Of a stretch of DNA of 64,000 nucleotides, positions 39,691-51,232 are shown one piece after another. The number at the start of each line of letters is the position of its first letter. The first letter of the stretch is position 1. The stretch covers positions 30,452,369-30,516,368 of the forward strand of contig NC_023750.2 of NCBI RefSeq assembly GCF_000499845.2, read 5' to 3'. The notes beneath the pieces were generated by a model. That model was not told the DNA's origin and ran no database searches. It was given only the letters and a program-made list of their open reading frames with translations. The stretch comes from Phaseolus vulgaris (lineage: Eukaryota > Streptophyta > Magnoliopsida > Fabales > Fabaceae). Made by a program: the position numbers and the translations under genes.

Positions 39691-41942
39691 TGATATGATT
39701 CCAATAGCAAGATATAGATGATTCTTTGACATTTTATGGAATCAACTTGAGTTGGAGAATGAATAGGCACTTTTAATAGAAATGGATCAATGTTCTATGT
39801 TTCAAGAACTCACCAAAACTTGCACCAAACACCAAACTCACATGGAAGACCCATTTCTTGCCAATTGAACTGATTAAATTGAACAAGAAAGTAAATGAAC
39901 CGATTGAAACTCTAAAGAAAGCAATTGAACCGAACAAAAATGAAAAGGAGCTACTGAACTGAATTAAAACAGTAAGAAATTGAAAAGAACCGAACCAAAG
40001 TGCAAGAAAAGGAAGATGAACCGAATAAAAGAAACTACACTTGTTTTAGAGTTCATATGGACATGGAAATGGAAGAACTAAATGGAGAAGAGAGGAAACT
40101 TATGTGGATGAAGAACTTGGTTGATGAACACGCCACTTGAAGTGTGATTGCTCCAAGATAAGTGTGAATTGCCGCCACTTGAGGGAACCAAGGCTCTCAA
40201 GATGAGACTAGGAAGAGGAGAAATCAAATCTCACTCACTCAATCACCAAATTGGGAGAGTTTCTTTACTACAAATTCCAAATCTGCATTATGAAGGACCT
40301 AAGCCCTCCTTTTATAAGAGCAAGGGCTGGTCATGAAGCTTACAAAACAAGCTAACCAAAAGTCCCTTGCATGCTACTCACTTCTAGCACCTAAAGTTAA
40401 GCATGAAGAGTCACCTTCTAGAAAATTCTAAACTAATGCCTAAAGATGCTTTTACAAAAGAGGTTGATCCGATCGGTCATCGGTAGTCGATGACATCAGC
40501 ATCAGAGAACCACGTGGACCACTCGCAGGGTGACACGTGGACCAGGTGGCAGAGAGGTAGGGGGACGATCGCCAAGAGAGGTGATCGGTGGTCAGTAACC
40601 AAGTTACCACCGACAGATCAGGCGACAGAGAGGTCGGGGGACAGATCACCCAGAATGGTGATCGGTGGTCAGTAGCCAAGTGACCACCAACAGACCAGTT
40701 CCCAGACTCACGCCTGGAGGCAGAGCGCGAGTAGCGAATAAACACTGATCAGTCATCGGGTGTATTGTCATCGGGGTCTCGTGTTACACGCAGTTAGACT
40801 GGGACTAAGGTTCCCAGCGAGAGCGTTACGCATGGACCTCGCATGGGCACACCTCAAGGAATCATGCACGAGAGTGGCCTGAGGGAACTAGTAAGCCAGT
40901 CGGTGATTGGTGATTCCCTCAACCCATTACGTGCGTGTCATCCTGAAGGGTAAGTCGCCTACACAGAGAGTAACGTTTGGAGAGTGCGCCTAGACCAGCC
41001 ACACCCGACGTTCTCCTAAGAGTATGCAATTTGCCCGGATAAGAGAAGCATCCTGAGTTACTCCGCAAGGGTGTAGCTTAGGCAGACAAAGAGAGGCGCT
41101 AGAGCCCTTCCAGTAAGTGACACGTGTGTGGTTAGACGTGAGTTGCAGGCCTCCACGTGTCACCATCTGAGAGGGGTGCGGTCCAGACAAAAGAGCACTC
41201 CGTACCGCTAAAGGTACAGACAGGCGCAGCCAAGCGCAGACATGCGCAGACTCTCACGCTCCCCATTGCTGATTCTGAAGGTACGCTTTCTCTGAAAAGC
41301 ACGACAGGGTTCTGACACATGCCAGAAAAGCATAACAGAATTCTGTTATGCCCAGAAGCAGGGAAAGAGAGATAAAAGGCAGAATCAGAGTGAGAGAGAA
41401 AAAAGAAAAAAGAGATAGAAAAAACAGAGTGCAAGTTTTTTCTCACACACACATTTTTTACTAAGTTTCCAGTTTCTGGTGGTTCTGTTGAACTAACTTG
41501 ATCGTCGGAGTGCAAACGGCCGCTAGAGGCGCCGTCTGTGCATTTTGCAGGTCACACTTTGAAGACATCTGAGAGAGAGAGAGTTCAGAAGGTGATTCTT
41601 CAGGAGACGCAGTCGCGAAGACAGGGCAGAAAGTGTTACGAAGCGATTCACCCACGTTCAAGTTGCCGGCAGGATCAGAGGTATTTAAGGTTTCCCTCTA
41701 AGCACCTTCCTAAAAACTATATATTTAAACATTCTACATTTTATAAAAGAAACTATAAAGAGAGATATTTATTTGAAGCCCATTCTTTGAAGGCTTGTAG
41801 ACTTCTTTGGCTTTAGGCTTGATCCTCTCTTTATTTTATGTCTTCTTTTAATTTTGAAAAGACTAGAAGGAAGAACTTCAAATGTGTAGGTGAATGACCT
41901 CTCCCTTCATTAATAAAAGCCTCCTTTATTTGATTCTCATCA
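39691..41942 (-). mobile_element. S1: solo CRM-type LTR, split by L1
   Basis: Starts TGATATGATTCC at 39691 and ends TTCTCATCA at 41942, with TSD CAAAG at 39686-39690 and 41943-41947. Without L1 it is about 1034 bp. Same layout as the H LTR but diverged, so a sister family. No internal region, so a product of LTR-LTR recombination. Confidence 0.9.
40465..41677 (+). mobile_element. L1: solo Tat-type LTR (1213 bp)
   Basis: Begins TGATCCGATCGG and ends CGGCAGGATCA, TSD GAGGT at 40460-40464 and 41678-41682. Contains the conserved Tat LTR block (about 41494-41551), two imperfect 75-bp direct repeats near 40540-40700 and a 22-bp perfect palindrome at 41330-41351. ORFs inside are chance. Confidence 0.93.
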
Positions 41943-41947
41943 CAAAG

Positions 41948-44900
41948 CCCTACAAATTGCAATGGCTTAGTGAAGTAGGAGAAATTGTTGTGAATAAACA
42001 AGTCCTCATCCATTTCTCTATTGGAAAATACAAAGATGAGGTATTATGTGATGTTGTGCCCATGGAAGCTACTCATGTTCTTTTGGGAAGGCCTTGGCAA
42101 TTTGATAGAAAATTTTTACATGATGGCTTTACCAACAAACTTTCTTTTGATTTCCATGGTCACAAGGTTACTTTAAAATCTCTCTCTCCTAGAGAAGTCC
42201 ATGAGGACCAAGTCATAATGAAGAAAAAGAGGGAGAGTGAAAAAGATAAAAAAGATAGGCATGAAATTGAAAGGGAAATAGTGGCTCATCATCCTCTTTT
42301 CTTAGCCATCCCTAGAACTCTTAAAGTAGAATCACTTGTTGATAGTCCTCATTGCTTGGAAAATTTGGTAGAAGAGTTTCAAGATGTGTTTCAAGATCCT
42401 CCAAATAGACTTCCACCTTTGAGAGGGATTGAGCACCAAATTGATTTGATACCGGGCTCTTCTTTACCAAACCGTCCAGCATATAGGACCAATCCAAGTG
42501 AAACCAAGTAAATTCGCCAACAAGTTGAGGCTTTGATTGAGAAAGGGTGGGTTCAAGATAGCATGAGTCCTTGTGCTATGCCTATCATCTTAGTGCCTAA
42601 AAAAGATGGCACATGGCGAATGTGTTCGGATTGTAGGGCCATCAATAACATTACAATTAAGTATAGGCATCCCATACCTAGACTAGATGATTTGTTGGAT
42701 GAATTACATGGTTCAAAAATCTTTTCACAGATTGATCTTAAAAGCGGCTACAATCAAATCCGTATCAAACCGGGTGATGAATGGAAGATGGCTTTTAAGA
42801 CCAACGTTGGTTTATATGACTGGTTAGTTATGCCCTTTGGTTTAACTAATGCACCAAGTACCTTCATGCGCCTCATGCATCATGTTCTTAGACCTTTCAT
42901 TGGGAAGTTTGTTGTTGTTTACTTTGATGACATTCTCATTTATAGCTTATCTTTGGAGGACCATAGGTTGCATGTTAGGCAAGTTTTAGAAACCCTTAGG
43001 AAGGAACATTTGTATGCTAATCTTGCTAAATGTATGTTTGCTCTTGATCATATAGAATTCCTAGGGTTTCTTGTGAGTTGCAAAGGGGTCCATGTGGACA
43101 AAACAAAGGTGATGGCCATTCAAAATTGGCCTACACCGAAAACCTTGAATGAGGTCCGAAGTTTTCATGGACTTGCTTCTTTCTATAGAAGATTTGTCCC
43201 AAACTTTGGTACCATTGCCGCACCTCTAAATGACATAGTGAAAAAGGATGTGGTCTTTCAATGGGGAGAAGCACAACAAAAAGCTTTTGAAACTTTGAAA
43301 GAAAAATTGACTAATGCTCCCATCTTGGCCCTTCCTAATTTCACTAAGACATTTGAGATTGAGTGTGATGCTTCAAGCATGGGTATTGGGGTTGTTCTCC
43401 TTCAAGAGGGCCACCCCATAGTCTATTTTAGTGAGAAATTGAAGGGAAGTCATCTCAATTATTCCACTTATGATAAAGAATTATATGCACTTGTTAGGGC
43501 TTTGTTTACTTGGCAACACTATCTTTTTCCCAAAGAGTTTGTGATACATAGTGATCATGAATCTCTTAAGTATTTGAAAATCCAAAACAAGCTTAACAAG
43601 AGGCATGCTAAGTGGGTGGAATTCATTGAGTAATTTCCTTATGTGATCAAACACAAGCAAGGCAAAGTAAACATTGTGGCGGATGCACTTTCTAGAAGAT
43701 ACACTTTGCTATATCTTTTAAGCTCTTAATATCTTGGTTTTGATCACATTAAGGAACTTTATCATGATGACCTTGATTTTTCTCTCATCTATCAAGAATG
43801 TCTTAAGGGAGGACAAAAAGACTTTTTTATACAAGATGGCTTTCTTTTTAAAGGAAAACGTCTTTGTGTTCCTCAATGCTCTATTAGATTATCTCTTGTT
43901 AGAGAAGCTCATGAGGGGGGTTTAATGGGTCACTTTGGGGTTGCTAAAACTTTGGATGTGTTGCATGAACATTTCTTTTGCCCTCATATGCATAAACATG
44001 TTCATAGTTTGTGTGATAAATGCATAGCTTGCCGCAAAGCTAAGTCTAAGATGCATCCCCGTGGTTTATATACTCCTCTTCCTATCCCTTCAATGCCTTG
44101 GGTTGATATATCTATGGATTTCATCTTAGGATTACCCAAGACATCAAAGGGAAAGGACTCCATTTTTGTGGTAGTGGATCGTTTTTCAAAGATGGCTCAC
44201 TTTTTTCCTTGCCACAAAGTGGATGATGCATGCCACATTGCAAACCTCTTCTTCCAAGAAGTGGTTCGTTTGCATGGGATCCCTAGATCTATAGTGTTCG
44301 ATAGAGATCCCAAGTTCTTGAGTCACTTTTGGAAGACCTTGTGGGGCAAGCTTGGGACTAAGCTTTTATTTTCTACCACTTGCCACCCACAAACTGATGG
44401 TCAAACCGAGGTGGTGAATAGAACTTTGGGACAACTATTGAGATGTTTTATTTCGGGGAATCGTAGAGTGTGGGAGAATTTACTACCCCATGTTGAGTTT
44501 GCATATAATCGTGTAGTAAATTCTACCACCTCACATTCTCCTTTTGAGGTTGTCTATGGGTTTAACCCCTTAACACCTCTTGATCTTCTTCCTATTCCCC
44601 TTCTTGGAGATGTCTTGTGCAAAGATGGGGATGAAAGCTTCTTTTGTTAAAACTTTGCATAAAGACATCAATAAGAGAATTGAGAAGAAGGTTGGCAAGT
44701 ATGTTGAACTTGCCAATAAAAGGAGAAAAGCATTGTTGTTTGATGAGGGAGATTGGGTTTGGCTTCACTTGAGGAAGGATCGTTTTCCTACTCAAAGGAA
44801 GTCCAAACTAATGCCTCGTGGGGATGGACCTTTCCAAGTCCTCAAGAGGATTAATGACAATGCTTATGAGTTAGATATGCCTGATACATTCTTAGGTAGT

Positions 44901-45173
44901 CATACTTTTAATGTCAGCGATCTAACTCCTTTTTCTGTAGGTCTCCAGAATTCGTGGTCGAATTCTCTCCAACTCGGGGAGTATGATGGAGATCAAGCTC
45001 AAGTGGACATGGAGGCCAATCATCAAGAGCAAGAAGAGGTTGAGGCTCAAGTGGAGGACGCCCATGGAGGTCAAAGCCCACCTCAAAGGCTTACAAGAAG
45101 CATGTTCAAAGCTTTAGGAGCTAATGGACGTTTATTTTCTCTTTTTGTAATTTCTTTGTGTGAAGGTGCTTAA
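41948..45173 (+). pseudogene. pol: G2 pol, continuing into the 3' LTR
   Basis: Resumes as PYKLQWLSEV after S1. Protease end (LLGRPWQFDRK), RT (YFDD at about 42920), RNase H, integrase ([37 protein letters not shown]). In-frame stops TAA at about 42509 and 43631, TAA near 43728, then a 2-base deletion near 44635 shifts into the frame of the C-terminal [10 protein letters not shown] domain, which runs over the PPT and into the LTR to 45171. Gene order and motifs equal G1. It supplies the uninterrupted version of the site where T2 landed in G1. Confidence 0.88.
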
Positions 45174-45546
45174 GAGGGAAACATTAGAAACCTCTTTTGT
45201 TTAAGCATCTTTAGGTCCTTAGTTAGGAGTATTAGAGGGGGTGCGTTAGTAGATAGGTGTAGGAGTAACTAGGGAGGTGCCAAAGTGAGAGAGAAGGTCA
45301 CACCTTCTTCATGACCATAGTTGGCGCCATTTTCATTAGCTTTTGGGGGGAATTTTGAATTTAATTTGCCTTGCATTTCAGCACCTCTAGGCTATAAATT
45401 AAGGTGCTGCCCTTGTACATTTCAGATTTGAATTTTGATTAGAGAAACTATACTCAATTTTTGAGAGAGCATTGGAGAGCTTTGTGCCTTCTTCACTAGT
45501 CTTATCTTGATGGTTCAATGGTTACCTCAAGTGGCGGCTTGCACAC
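44984..45546 (+). repeat. G2 3' LTR, left segment
   Basis: Begins TGATGGAGATC after the PPT; TATAAATT at 45393. Interrupted by L2 (TSD CACAC). The first 190 bp are coding. Confidence 0.9.
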
Positions 45547-46739
45547 TGATCCTGCCGGCAACTCGAACGTGGGTGAATCGCTTCGTAACACTCTCAGCCC
45601 TGCCTTCGCGACTGTGTCTCCTGAAGAATCACCCTCTGAACTTTCTCTCAGATGTCTTCAAAGTGTGACCTGCAAAATACACAGACGGCGCCTCTAGCGG
45701 CCGTTTGCACTCCGACGATCAAGTTAGTCCAACAGAACCACCAGAAACTGGGACTAGTAATGTGTGTGTGAGAAAAACTTGCACTCTGTTTTTTGTCTAT
45801 CTTTTTTCTCCCCCTCACTCTCACTCTGATTCTGCCTTTTATCTCTCTTTTCCTGCTTCTGGGCATAACAAAATTCTGTTATGCTTTTCTGGCATGTGTC
45901 AGAACCCTGTCATGCTTTTCAGAGAAAGCGTACCTTCAGAATCAGCAATGGGGAGCGTGAGAGTCTGCGCTTGGCTGCGCCTGTCTGTACCTTTAGCGGT
46001 ACGGAGTGCTCTTTTGTCTGGACCGCACCCCTCTCAGATGATGACACGTGGAGGCCTGCAACTCACATCTAACCACACACGTATCACTTACTGGAAGGGC
46101 TCTAGCGCCTCTCTTTGTCTGCCCAAGTTACGCCCTTGCGGAGTAACTTAGGATGCTTCTCTTATCTGGGTAAATTGCATACTCTTAGGAGAACGTCGGG
46201 TGTGGCTGGTCTAGGCGCACTCACCAAACGTTACTCTCTGCGTAGGCGACTTACCCTTCAGGATGACACGCACGTAATGGGTTGAGGGAATCACCAATCA
46301 CCGACTGGCTTACTAGTTCCCTCAGGCCACTCTCGTGCATGATTCCTTGAGGTGTGCTCATGCGAGGTCCATGCGTAACGCTCTCGCTGGGAACCTTAGT
46401 CCCAGTTTAACTGCGTGTAACACGAGACCCCGATGACAATACACCCGATGACTGATCAGTGTTTATTCGCTACTCGCGCTCTGCCTCCAGGCGCGAGTCT
46501 GGGAACTGGTCTGCTGGTGGTCACTTGGCTACTGACCACCGATCACCATTCTGGGTGATCTATCCCCCGACCTCTCTGCCGCCTGATCTGTCGGTGGTAA
46601 CTTGGTTACTGACCACCGATCACCTCTCTTGGCGATCGTCCCCCTACCTCTCTGCCACCTGGTCCACGTGTCACCCTGCGAGTGGTCCACGTGGTTCTCT
46701 GATGCTGACGTCATCGACTACCGATGACCGATCGGATCA
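45547..46739 (-). mobile_element. L2: solo Tat-type LTR, reverse (1193 bp)
   Basis: Same family as L1, opposite orientation, about 97% identical by eye. Starts TGATCCTGCCGG and ends GATCGGATCA; TSD CACAC at 45542-45546 and 46740-46744. Conserved block in reverse at 45669-45727. Confidence 0.93.
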
Positions 46740-46744
46740 CACAC

Positions 46745-47209
46745 TTATCTTGGAGTCTCCATCCTCCTAGTGGCGTGATCATCCAAGCATTCCTCCATCT
46801 TCATGAGCTTTCTCTTCTCCTTCCTTCCTTCCCTTTAATTGTTCATGTCTTAGCTTGCTTCCTTTGATTTTCTGTTCGGTACTTTTTTTGTTCTTGCTGT
46901 TCTTGCTTCGGTTCTGTGTTTCTGCCGATTCATCCTTGCTTCTTTTGCATTTTCTAGCTTTTATGTTCGGTACATTTCATTTTTATTCCATTTTGTTTGG
47001 TGCTTTTGCTGTTCTTTCCATTTTAATCGGTTCAATTTGACAATAATTGGAACTTCCATATGAGTTTGGGTTTTGGTACTAGTTTTGGTGAGTTCTTGTT
47101 CATAGAACCTTGATCTAATTCTATGATAAAGTGCCTATCTCATATCCAACTCAAGATGATTCCTAAGAATGTCAAGAATCATTCCAAGTGTGCTAGTTGA
47201 ATCATATCA
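46745..47209 (+). repeat. G2 3' LTR, right segment
   Basis: Continues the LTR after L2 and ends GAATCATATCA. Followed by the TSD GTAAG. Confidence 0.9.
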
Positions 47210-47214
47210 GTAAG

Positions 47215-47607
47215 GAAGGAAGGAAAGACTCCTTCTAGTTCCTTCTATGAACAAAAAGGTGCCTAACTAGGCCAAAAGGTGACCTTCCTAGCCATTTCTA
47301 AGTAACTAGTGACTAAAAGTGTTTTTACATGCATAGTTTCTTTAGTTTCCTTCTTTAGGCACTTCCCTAAGGCTATCCTATCTTATTGACAATTTTATAC
47401 AAGAGATATTACAAAGAGAGATTTCATTTGGCAATCTCTTCCCAAAGATCTAGCCATGCTCCTAGTGATTCTTTGATTGGAGTGGGCTTTCTTGGGCTTG
47501 GGCTTTGGGCTTGGGCCTCATCTTTTGCAAAGACTAATAAGAAGAACTTTAAATGCTTCGACCCTTGTCCATTTCTTCTATTGATGACATCTATTTGATT
47601 CGCATCA
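47215..47607 (-). repeat. H 3' LTR, right segment
   Basis: Matches 51881-52265 of the other H LTR. It ends GATTCGCATCA next to the PPT. The last 60 codons of the H ORF lie here. Confidence 0.9.
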
Positions 47608-49994
47608 TACTCCCCAAGTTGAAGAGAATTCGTCCACAAATTCAATACTCCTGCATAAAACAAAGTCAGTTTGCAATTAGATAAGAGAATACAAGACGAT
47701 ATAGGCAAACTTGACTTAGCATTTGGAAACGATGGGAGTTCAGAAAAAGATGTCCTATACAAAGACCATGTAGGAAAAGATTGTTTAGGAATGATTTTAT
47801 TTGGAAAAATAGGCGGTAAGAAAAAATCATCCTTAACATTTATCCAATATGGTGTATAAGTAGGAACCTTGGGTAATGAAAAAGACAAAGAAGAAGGATA
47901 CCTTGTAGGCGTAGCACGAGTCAACAAAATTGATTTAGTTGAGAAGGTATCGTGACTCGGTTTATCATGTACTTCATTTGCTTTTTCATTTTCTCTTTTA
48001 GTATTTATTTTTATTTGGTCCTCTTTGGGATTGGTCCTATATGCAGGGCGATTTGGTGAAGAAACCCCGGGCATGAAGTCTATTTGGTGTTCAATCCCTC
48101 TTAGAGGTGGTAAGCCTTTAGGAGGATCTTGAAACACATCATGAAATTCCTTTACCAAATCATCCAAGCAAGTACAATGAACCTTATCCGTTACACACTC
48201 AAGGGTCCTAGGCATAGCTAAAAATATAGGCTTTTGGGATACTATTACCTTGTTGACCTCTTGGCTAGTCATTAGAAGACTCTTTTTTGAACTCTTTTTA
48301 TCTTTTTCATTCTCTCTTTTTTGCTTCGTTTTAAGTTGGTCCTCATGGACTTCTTTTGGAGAGAGAGATTTTAAAATGACCTTGTGCCCATGGAAGTCAA
48401 AAGAAAGTTTGTTGGTAAAGCCATCATGAAAAACTTTTCTATCAAATTCCCATGGCCTACCTAGTAAAATATGCGTAGCTTCCATAGGTACAATATCAAA
48501 CAAGACCTCATCCTTATATTTACCAATAGAAAATCTAATGAGGACTTGTTTATTTACAACTATTTCCCCAACCTCACTTAACCATTGCAACTTATAGGGC
48601 TTTGCATGAGAGATAGTAGGCAATCCTAGTTTGTCTACCACTCTTGTGCTAGCCACATTAGCACAACTACCCCCATCCACTATTAAAGAACATAACTTGT
48701 CATTAATGAGACACCTTGTATGAAAAATATTTTCTCTTTGTGTTTTATCAAAAGGTTTTGAAAGTTGACCAATCATACGCCTCACTACTAACAAGTCACC
48801 TTCATGTGGACTTTCGCTCTCATACTCACTTGGAGACCTAGGAGGTGTGGAAGGTCTAGAGTTTGCGGATTCATGTTCACTCACCACTTCCCCATTAACA
48901 TTTATCATCATATTTCTTTTAGAAGGACAATTAGTCGCTATGTGACCATATCCTAAACATTTAAAACACTTTTTACTTGAGGATTTGGTTGGTGATTTAT
49001 GATTAGAAGTGGAAGACTTGGAATCCTTAGCTTTAGAAGATGAATCTTTAGAAGGGAACTTTGAAAAAGATTTGTTTTTATTTTTCCAAGAGTTGTTGTA
49101 GTAACCATCATGAGTAGAATTTTTGAAAGCCATTTTCCTTGCAATTTGATTTTCAACCTTGATGGCAAGGTGAACTAAGGTTTGTAAATATGAATACTCT
49201 TGAAGTTCTACAACATCTTGTATATCCCTTCTAAGACCACTTATAAATCTAGCAATCTTTGCTTCCTCACTTTCATCTAAATTTATTTTAAGCATAAGCG
49301 TCTCTAATTCCTTGAAATAACTATCCACACTTAGCGTGCCTTGGTGAAGCCGTTGGAGCTTCAACATTAGGTCTTTCCTAAAGTGTTGTGGTACGAACCT
49401 ATTGCGCATACATTTTTTTAAAGCATCCCAGGAGTCCACGTGAGGCCTCCTTCTAAGTCCAATGTCCATGAGTGTCTTATGCCACCATTGTAAGGCATAG
49501 TCTAGAAATTTTATAGTGGCTAGATGTACCCTTTGGTCTTCTTTGACCTTATACACATAAAAAATTTGCTCACATTTTGCTTCCCACCCCAAGTACATAT
49601 TAGGATCTCCTTCACCATTAAAGGTAGGTAATTTTACATAGGGTAAGTAAAGTTTTTCTTCGTGGTGCCTCCTTTCTTCATGGTGCCTTCTTTCTCTATA
49701 TTGATGACGGTGGTGTTGGTGAGTTTGGTGGTACCGTCCTCCATCCGATTCTTCTTCATGGCCGAGGTGATTAGAAGCACCTCTTGAAGGACTTCTATGT
49801 GAATGGCGCCTTCCATGGACAGAATTGTGGGATGTGGCATGATTTTCTTCAAGCCTTTGCAACCTTGCTTCTAATTGTCTTATAGTGTCATCCTTTTGTG
49901 CAATGGTCTTTTTGGCATCCTTCAATTCACCTTTAATGTATGCTTTTGGTGTAGAATTAGACTTGGATGAACCACTACTTGAATAATGCTCCAT
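47424..49994 (-). CDS. gag: H gag-protease ORF, intact, no RT or integrase
   Basis: 856 codons on the minus strand from ATG 49994 (MEHYSSSGSSK) to TGA 47424, no interruption. Order: N-terminal coiled coil, residues about 20-55; His/Arg-rich stretch, 60-110; gag core (YLGWEAKCEQIFYVYKV … LQEYSYLQTLVHLAIK), about 115-290; Lys/Ser linker; CCHC knuckle CFKCLGYGHIATNC, about 342; protease IVDGGSCANVAS, about 438-449, and LLGRPWEFDRK. Homology to G1/G2 pol stops at AYRTNP, just before RT. About 130 residues of unrelated Pro/Ser-rich sequence follow, then the frame rejoins at SLQLGEYD over the PPT and ends with about 60 residues encoded by the LTR. It could make a particle and protease but must borrow RT, RNase H and integrase, presumably from a CRM relative. 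Keeping 856 codons open suggests recent selection or youth. Confidence 0.9.
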   Translation of the reverse strand: MEHYSSSGSSKSNSTPKAYIKGELKDAKKTIAQKDDTIRQLEARLQRLEENHATSHNSVHGRRHSHRSPSRGASNHLGHEEESDGGRYHQTHQHHRHQYRERRHHEERRHHEEKLYLPYVKLPTFNGEGDPNMYLGWEAKCEQIFYVYKVKEDQRVHLATIKFLDYALQWWHKTLMDIGLRRRPHVDSWDALKKCMRNRFVPQHFRKDLMLKLQRLHQGTLSVDSYFKELETLMLKINLDESEEAKIARFISGLRRDIQDVVELQEYSYLQTLVHLAIKVENQIARKMAFKNSTHDGYYNNSWKNKNKSFSKFPSKDSSSKAKDSKSSTSNHKSPTKSSSKKCFKCLGYGHIATNCPSKRNMMINVNGEVVSEHESANSRPSTPPRSPSEYESESPHEGDLLVVRRMIGQLSKPFDKTQRENIFHTRCLINDKLCSLIVDGGSCANVASTRVVDKLGLPTISHAKPYKLQWLSEVGEIVVNKQVLIRFSIGKYKDEVLFDIVPMEATHILLGRPWEFDRKVFHDGFTNKLSFDFHGHKVILKSLSPKEVHEDQLKTKQKRENEKDKKSSKKSLLMTSQEVNKVIVSQKPIFLAMPRTLECVTDKVHCTCLDDLVKEFHDVFQDPPKGLPPLRGIEHQIDFMPGVSSPNRPAYRTNPKEDQIKINTKRENEKANEVHDKPSHDTFSTKSILLTRATPTRYPSSLSFSLPKVPTYTPYWINVKDDFFLPPIFPNKIIPKQSFPTWSLYRTSFSELPSFPNAKSSLPISSCILLSNCKLTLFYAGVLNLWTNSLQLGEYDANQIDVINRRNGQGSKHLKFFLLVFAKDEAQAQSPSPRKPTPIKESLGAWLDLWEEIAK
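47608..47622 (-). promoter_or_regulatory. H polypurine tract, inside the coding frame
   Basis: On the minus strand TTGGGGAGTA precedes the LTR TGATGCG. The tract is read as codons of LQLGEYD. Confidence 0.75.
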
Positions 49995-51232
49995 TTAATA
50001 ACAAAACAGTACACACATGAACAAACAATTCAGAGAAAACAAAGTTAGTAAAACAAGTGAAAAAATGGCAAAGATGCTTGCGGTTTTGTAACAAAATTTG
50101 CACTCAATTCACTCCAAAAAAGAATTCAATTCTCTTCCAAGCTAATCTTGTGGTTTGGTGATTCTCAAGTGAAATATGTCAAAGCACTCACCCACTTTAT
50201 CCAAGAGCATCCACCACAAAACTTAAAGAACAATAAAAGACAAGCAAGAAAAAGGTGTAAACAAGAAAGGCTATAGCAAAAGGAATACAAGATATATGAC
50301 AAACTCAAAGAATAGTGAAGAAAAGACAAGAAAGAAAAGTAAGGTACTCAATTAAAGGGTGGCACACAAAAGAAACCTAGAGAAAAGCAGTAGAATAGAT
50401 GAAGAAAACAAAAAAAAAAAGAACTACTGGAATTTTTTTATAAACTGTGCGTGATTTTACAGATTTATCTGGAACTGTATAATGCAAACTGGAATATGAA
50501 ATTTAAACCACAGAAATTTCAAGATCTTATCTCAACAATGGCACTAGAATTACACAAAAACAGTAAGCCAATTAATTGTGATAAATTTTGCAAAATCACT
50601 GCCAGATTACCGTATTTTTTTCGCCAGAATTACAGACTGGACGTATTTCATTTACCATTTTTTTTGTACTTGGAATTTTGATGTACTTGTTTTTTCTACT
50701 TTTTTATAACACTTTGAAGAACTCAAATCCAGAGTTTCAGAAATTTACAGTAAGCAAAGAAATTTCAATAAATCGAAACAGTCAGCACGTTTTCAAGAAA
50801 ACAGAGGAAATCTAACTGGAATGTAAAACAGAATTAAAAGCTTCAAAAGATATAATAGAAGTGATGTTTAAGAACTTGTATAGGTCTATTACACAGTATG
50901 AACTCAAAACTAAAAAGAAAAAGCACTAAAGGATCAAGAAAACAAACACATAAATCTGTACTCAACACAAAATAAAAAAACCAAAATTATCAAAAAAAGG
51001 ACTACATAGAATTGATAACATTTTTGGAGAAACATGACTTTGACAAAACTAAGAAGGATTCATAAATCAAAATGACACAAACACAATGTAATAAGAACAA
51101 GAAAACAGCAAGAAATACTAAAAAATAAACCTAAAACAGAAAGGTAAAGACAAGAATGTAAAGTTCTTGAATTAAAAGTGCCAAAACAACTCAAACATAC
51201 ACAAGAACACACCTAAGGCTCATGATACCACA
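49995..51232 (-). other. H leader and PBS
   Basis: 1.2 kb, A-rich on + (T-rich in element orientation), homologous to the G1 leader. TGGTATCATGAGC (reverse of 51219-51231) is a tRNA-iMet-like PBS beside the 5' LTR. No coding evidence; small plus-strand ORFs are chance. Confidence 0.7.

Larger units (their letters stand above)
38014..47209 (+). mobile_element. G2: CRM-clade element with a collapsed 5' LTR
   Basis: Same family as G1. Only the first 343 bp of the 5' LTR remain, fused directly to gag. The full 3' LTR ends at 47209. TSD GTAAG at 38009-38013 and 47210-47214. S1 (with L1 inside) sits in the gag-pol junction and L2 in the 3' LTR. Confidence 0.9.

Noticed and set aside
40452..41661. 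ORFs in L1 and L2
   Set aside because: They lie wholly in solo LTRs, and the frames are not maintained as a coding unit.
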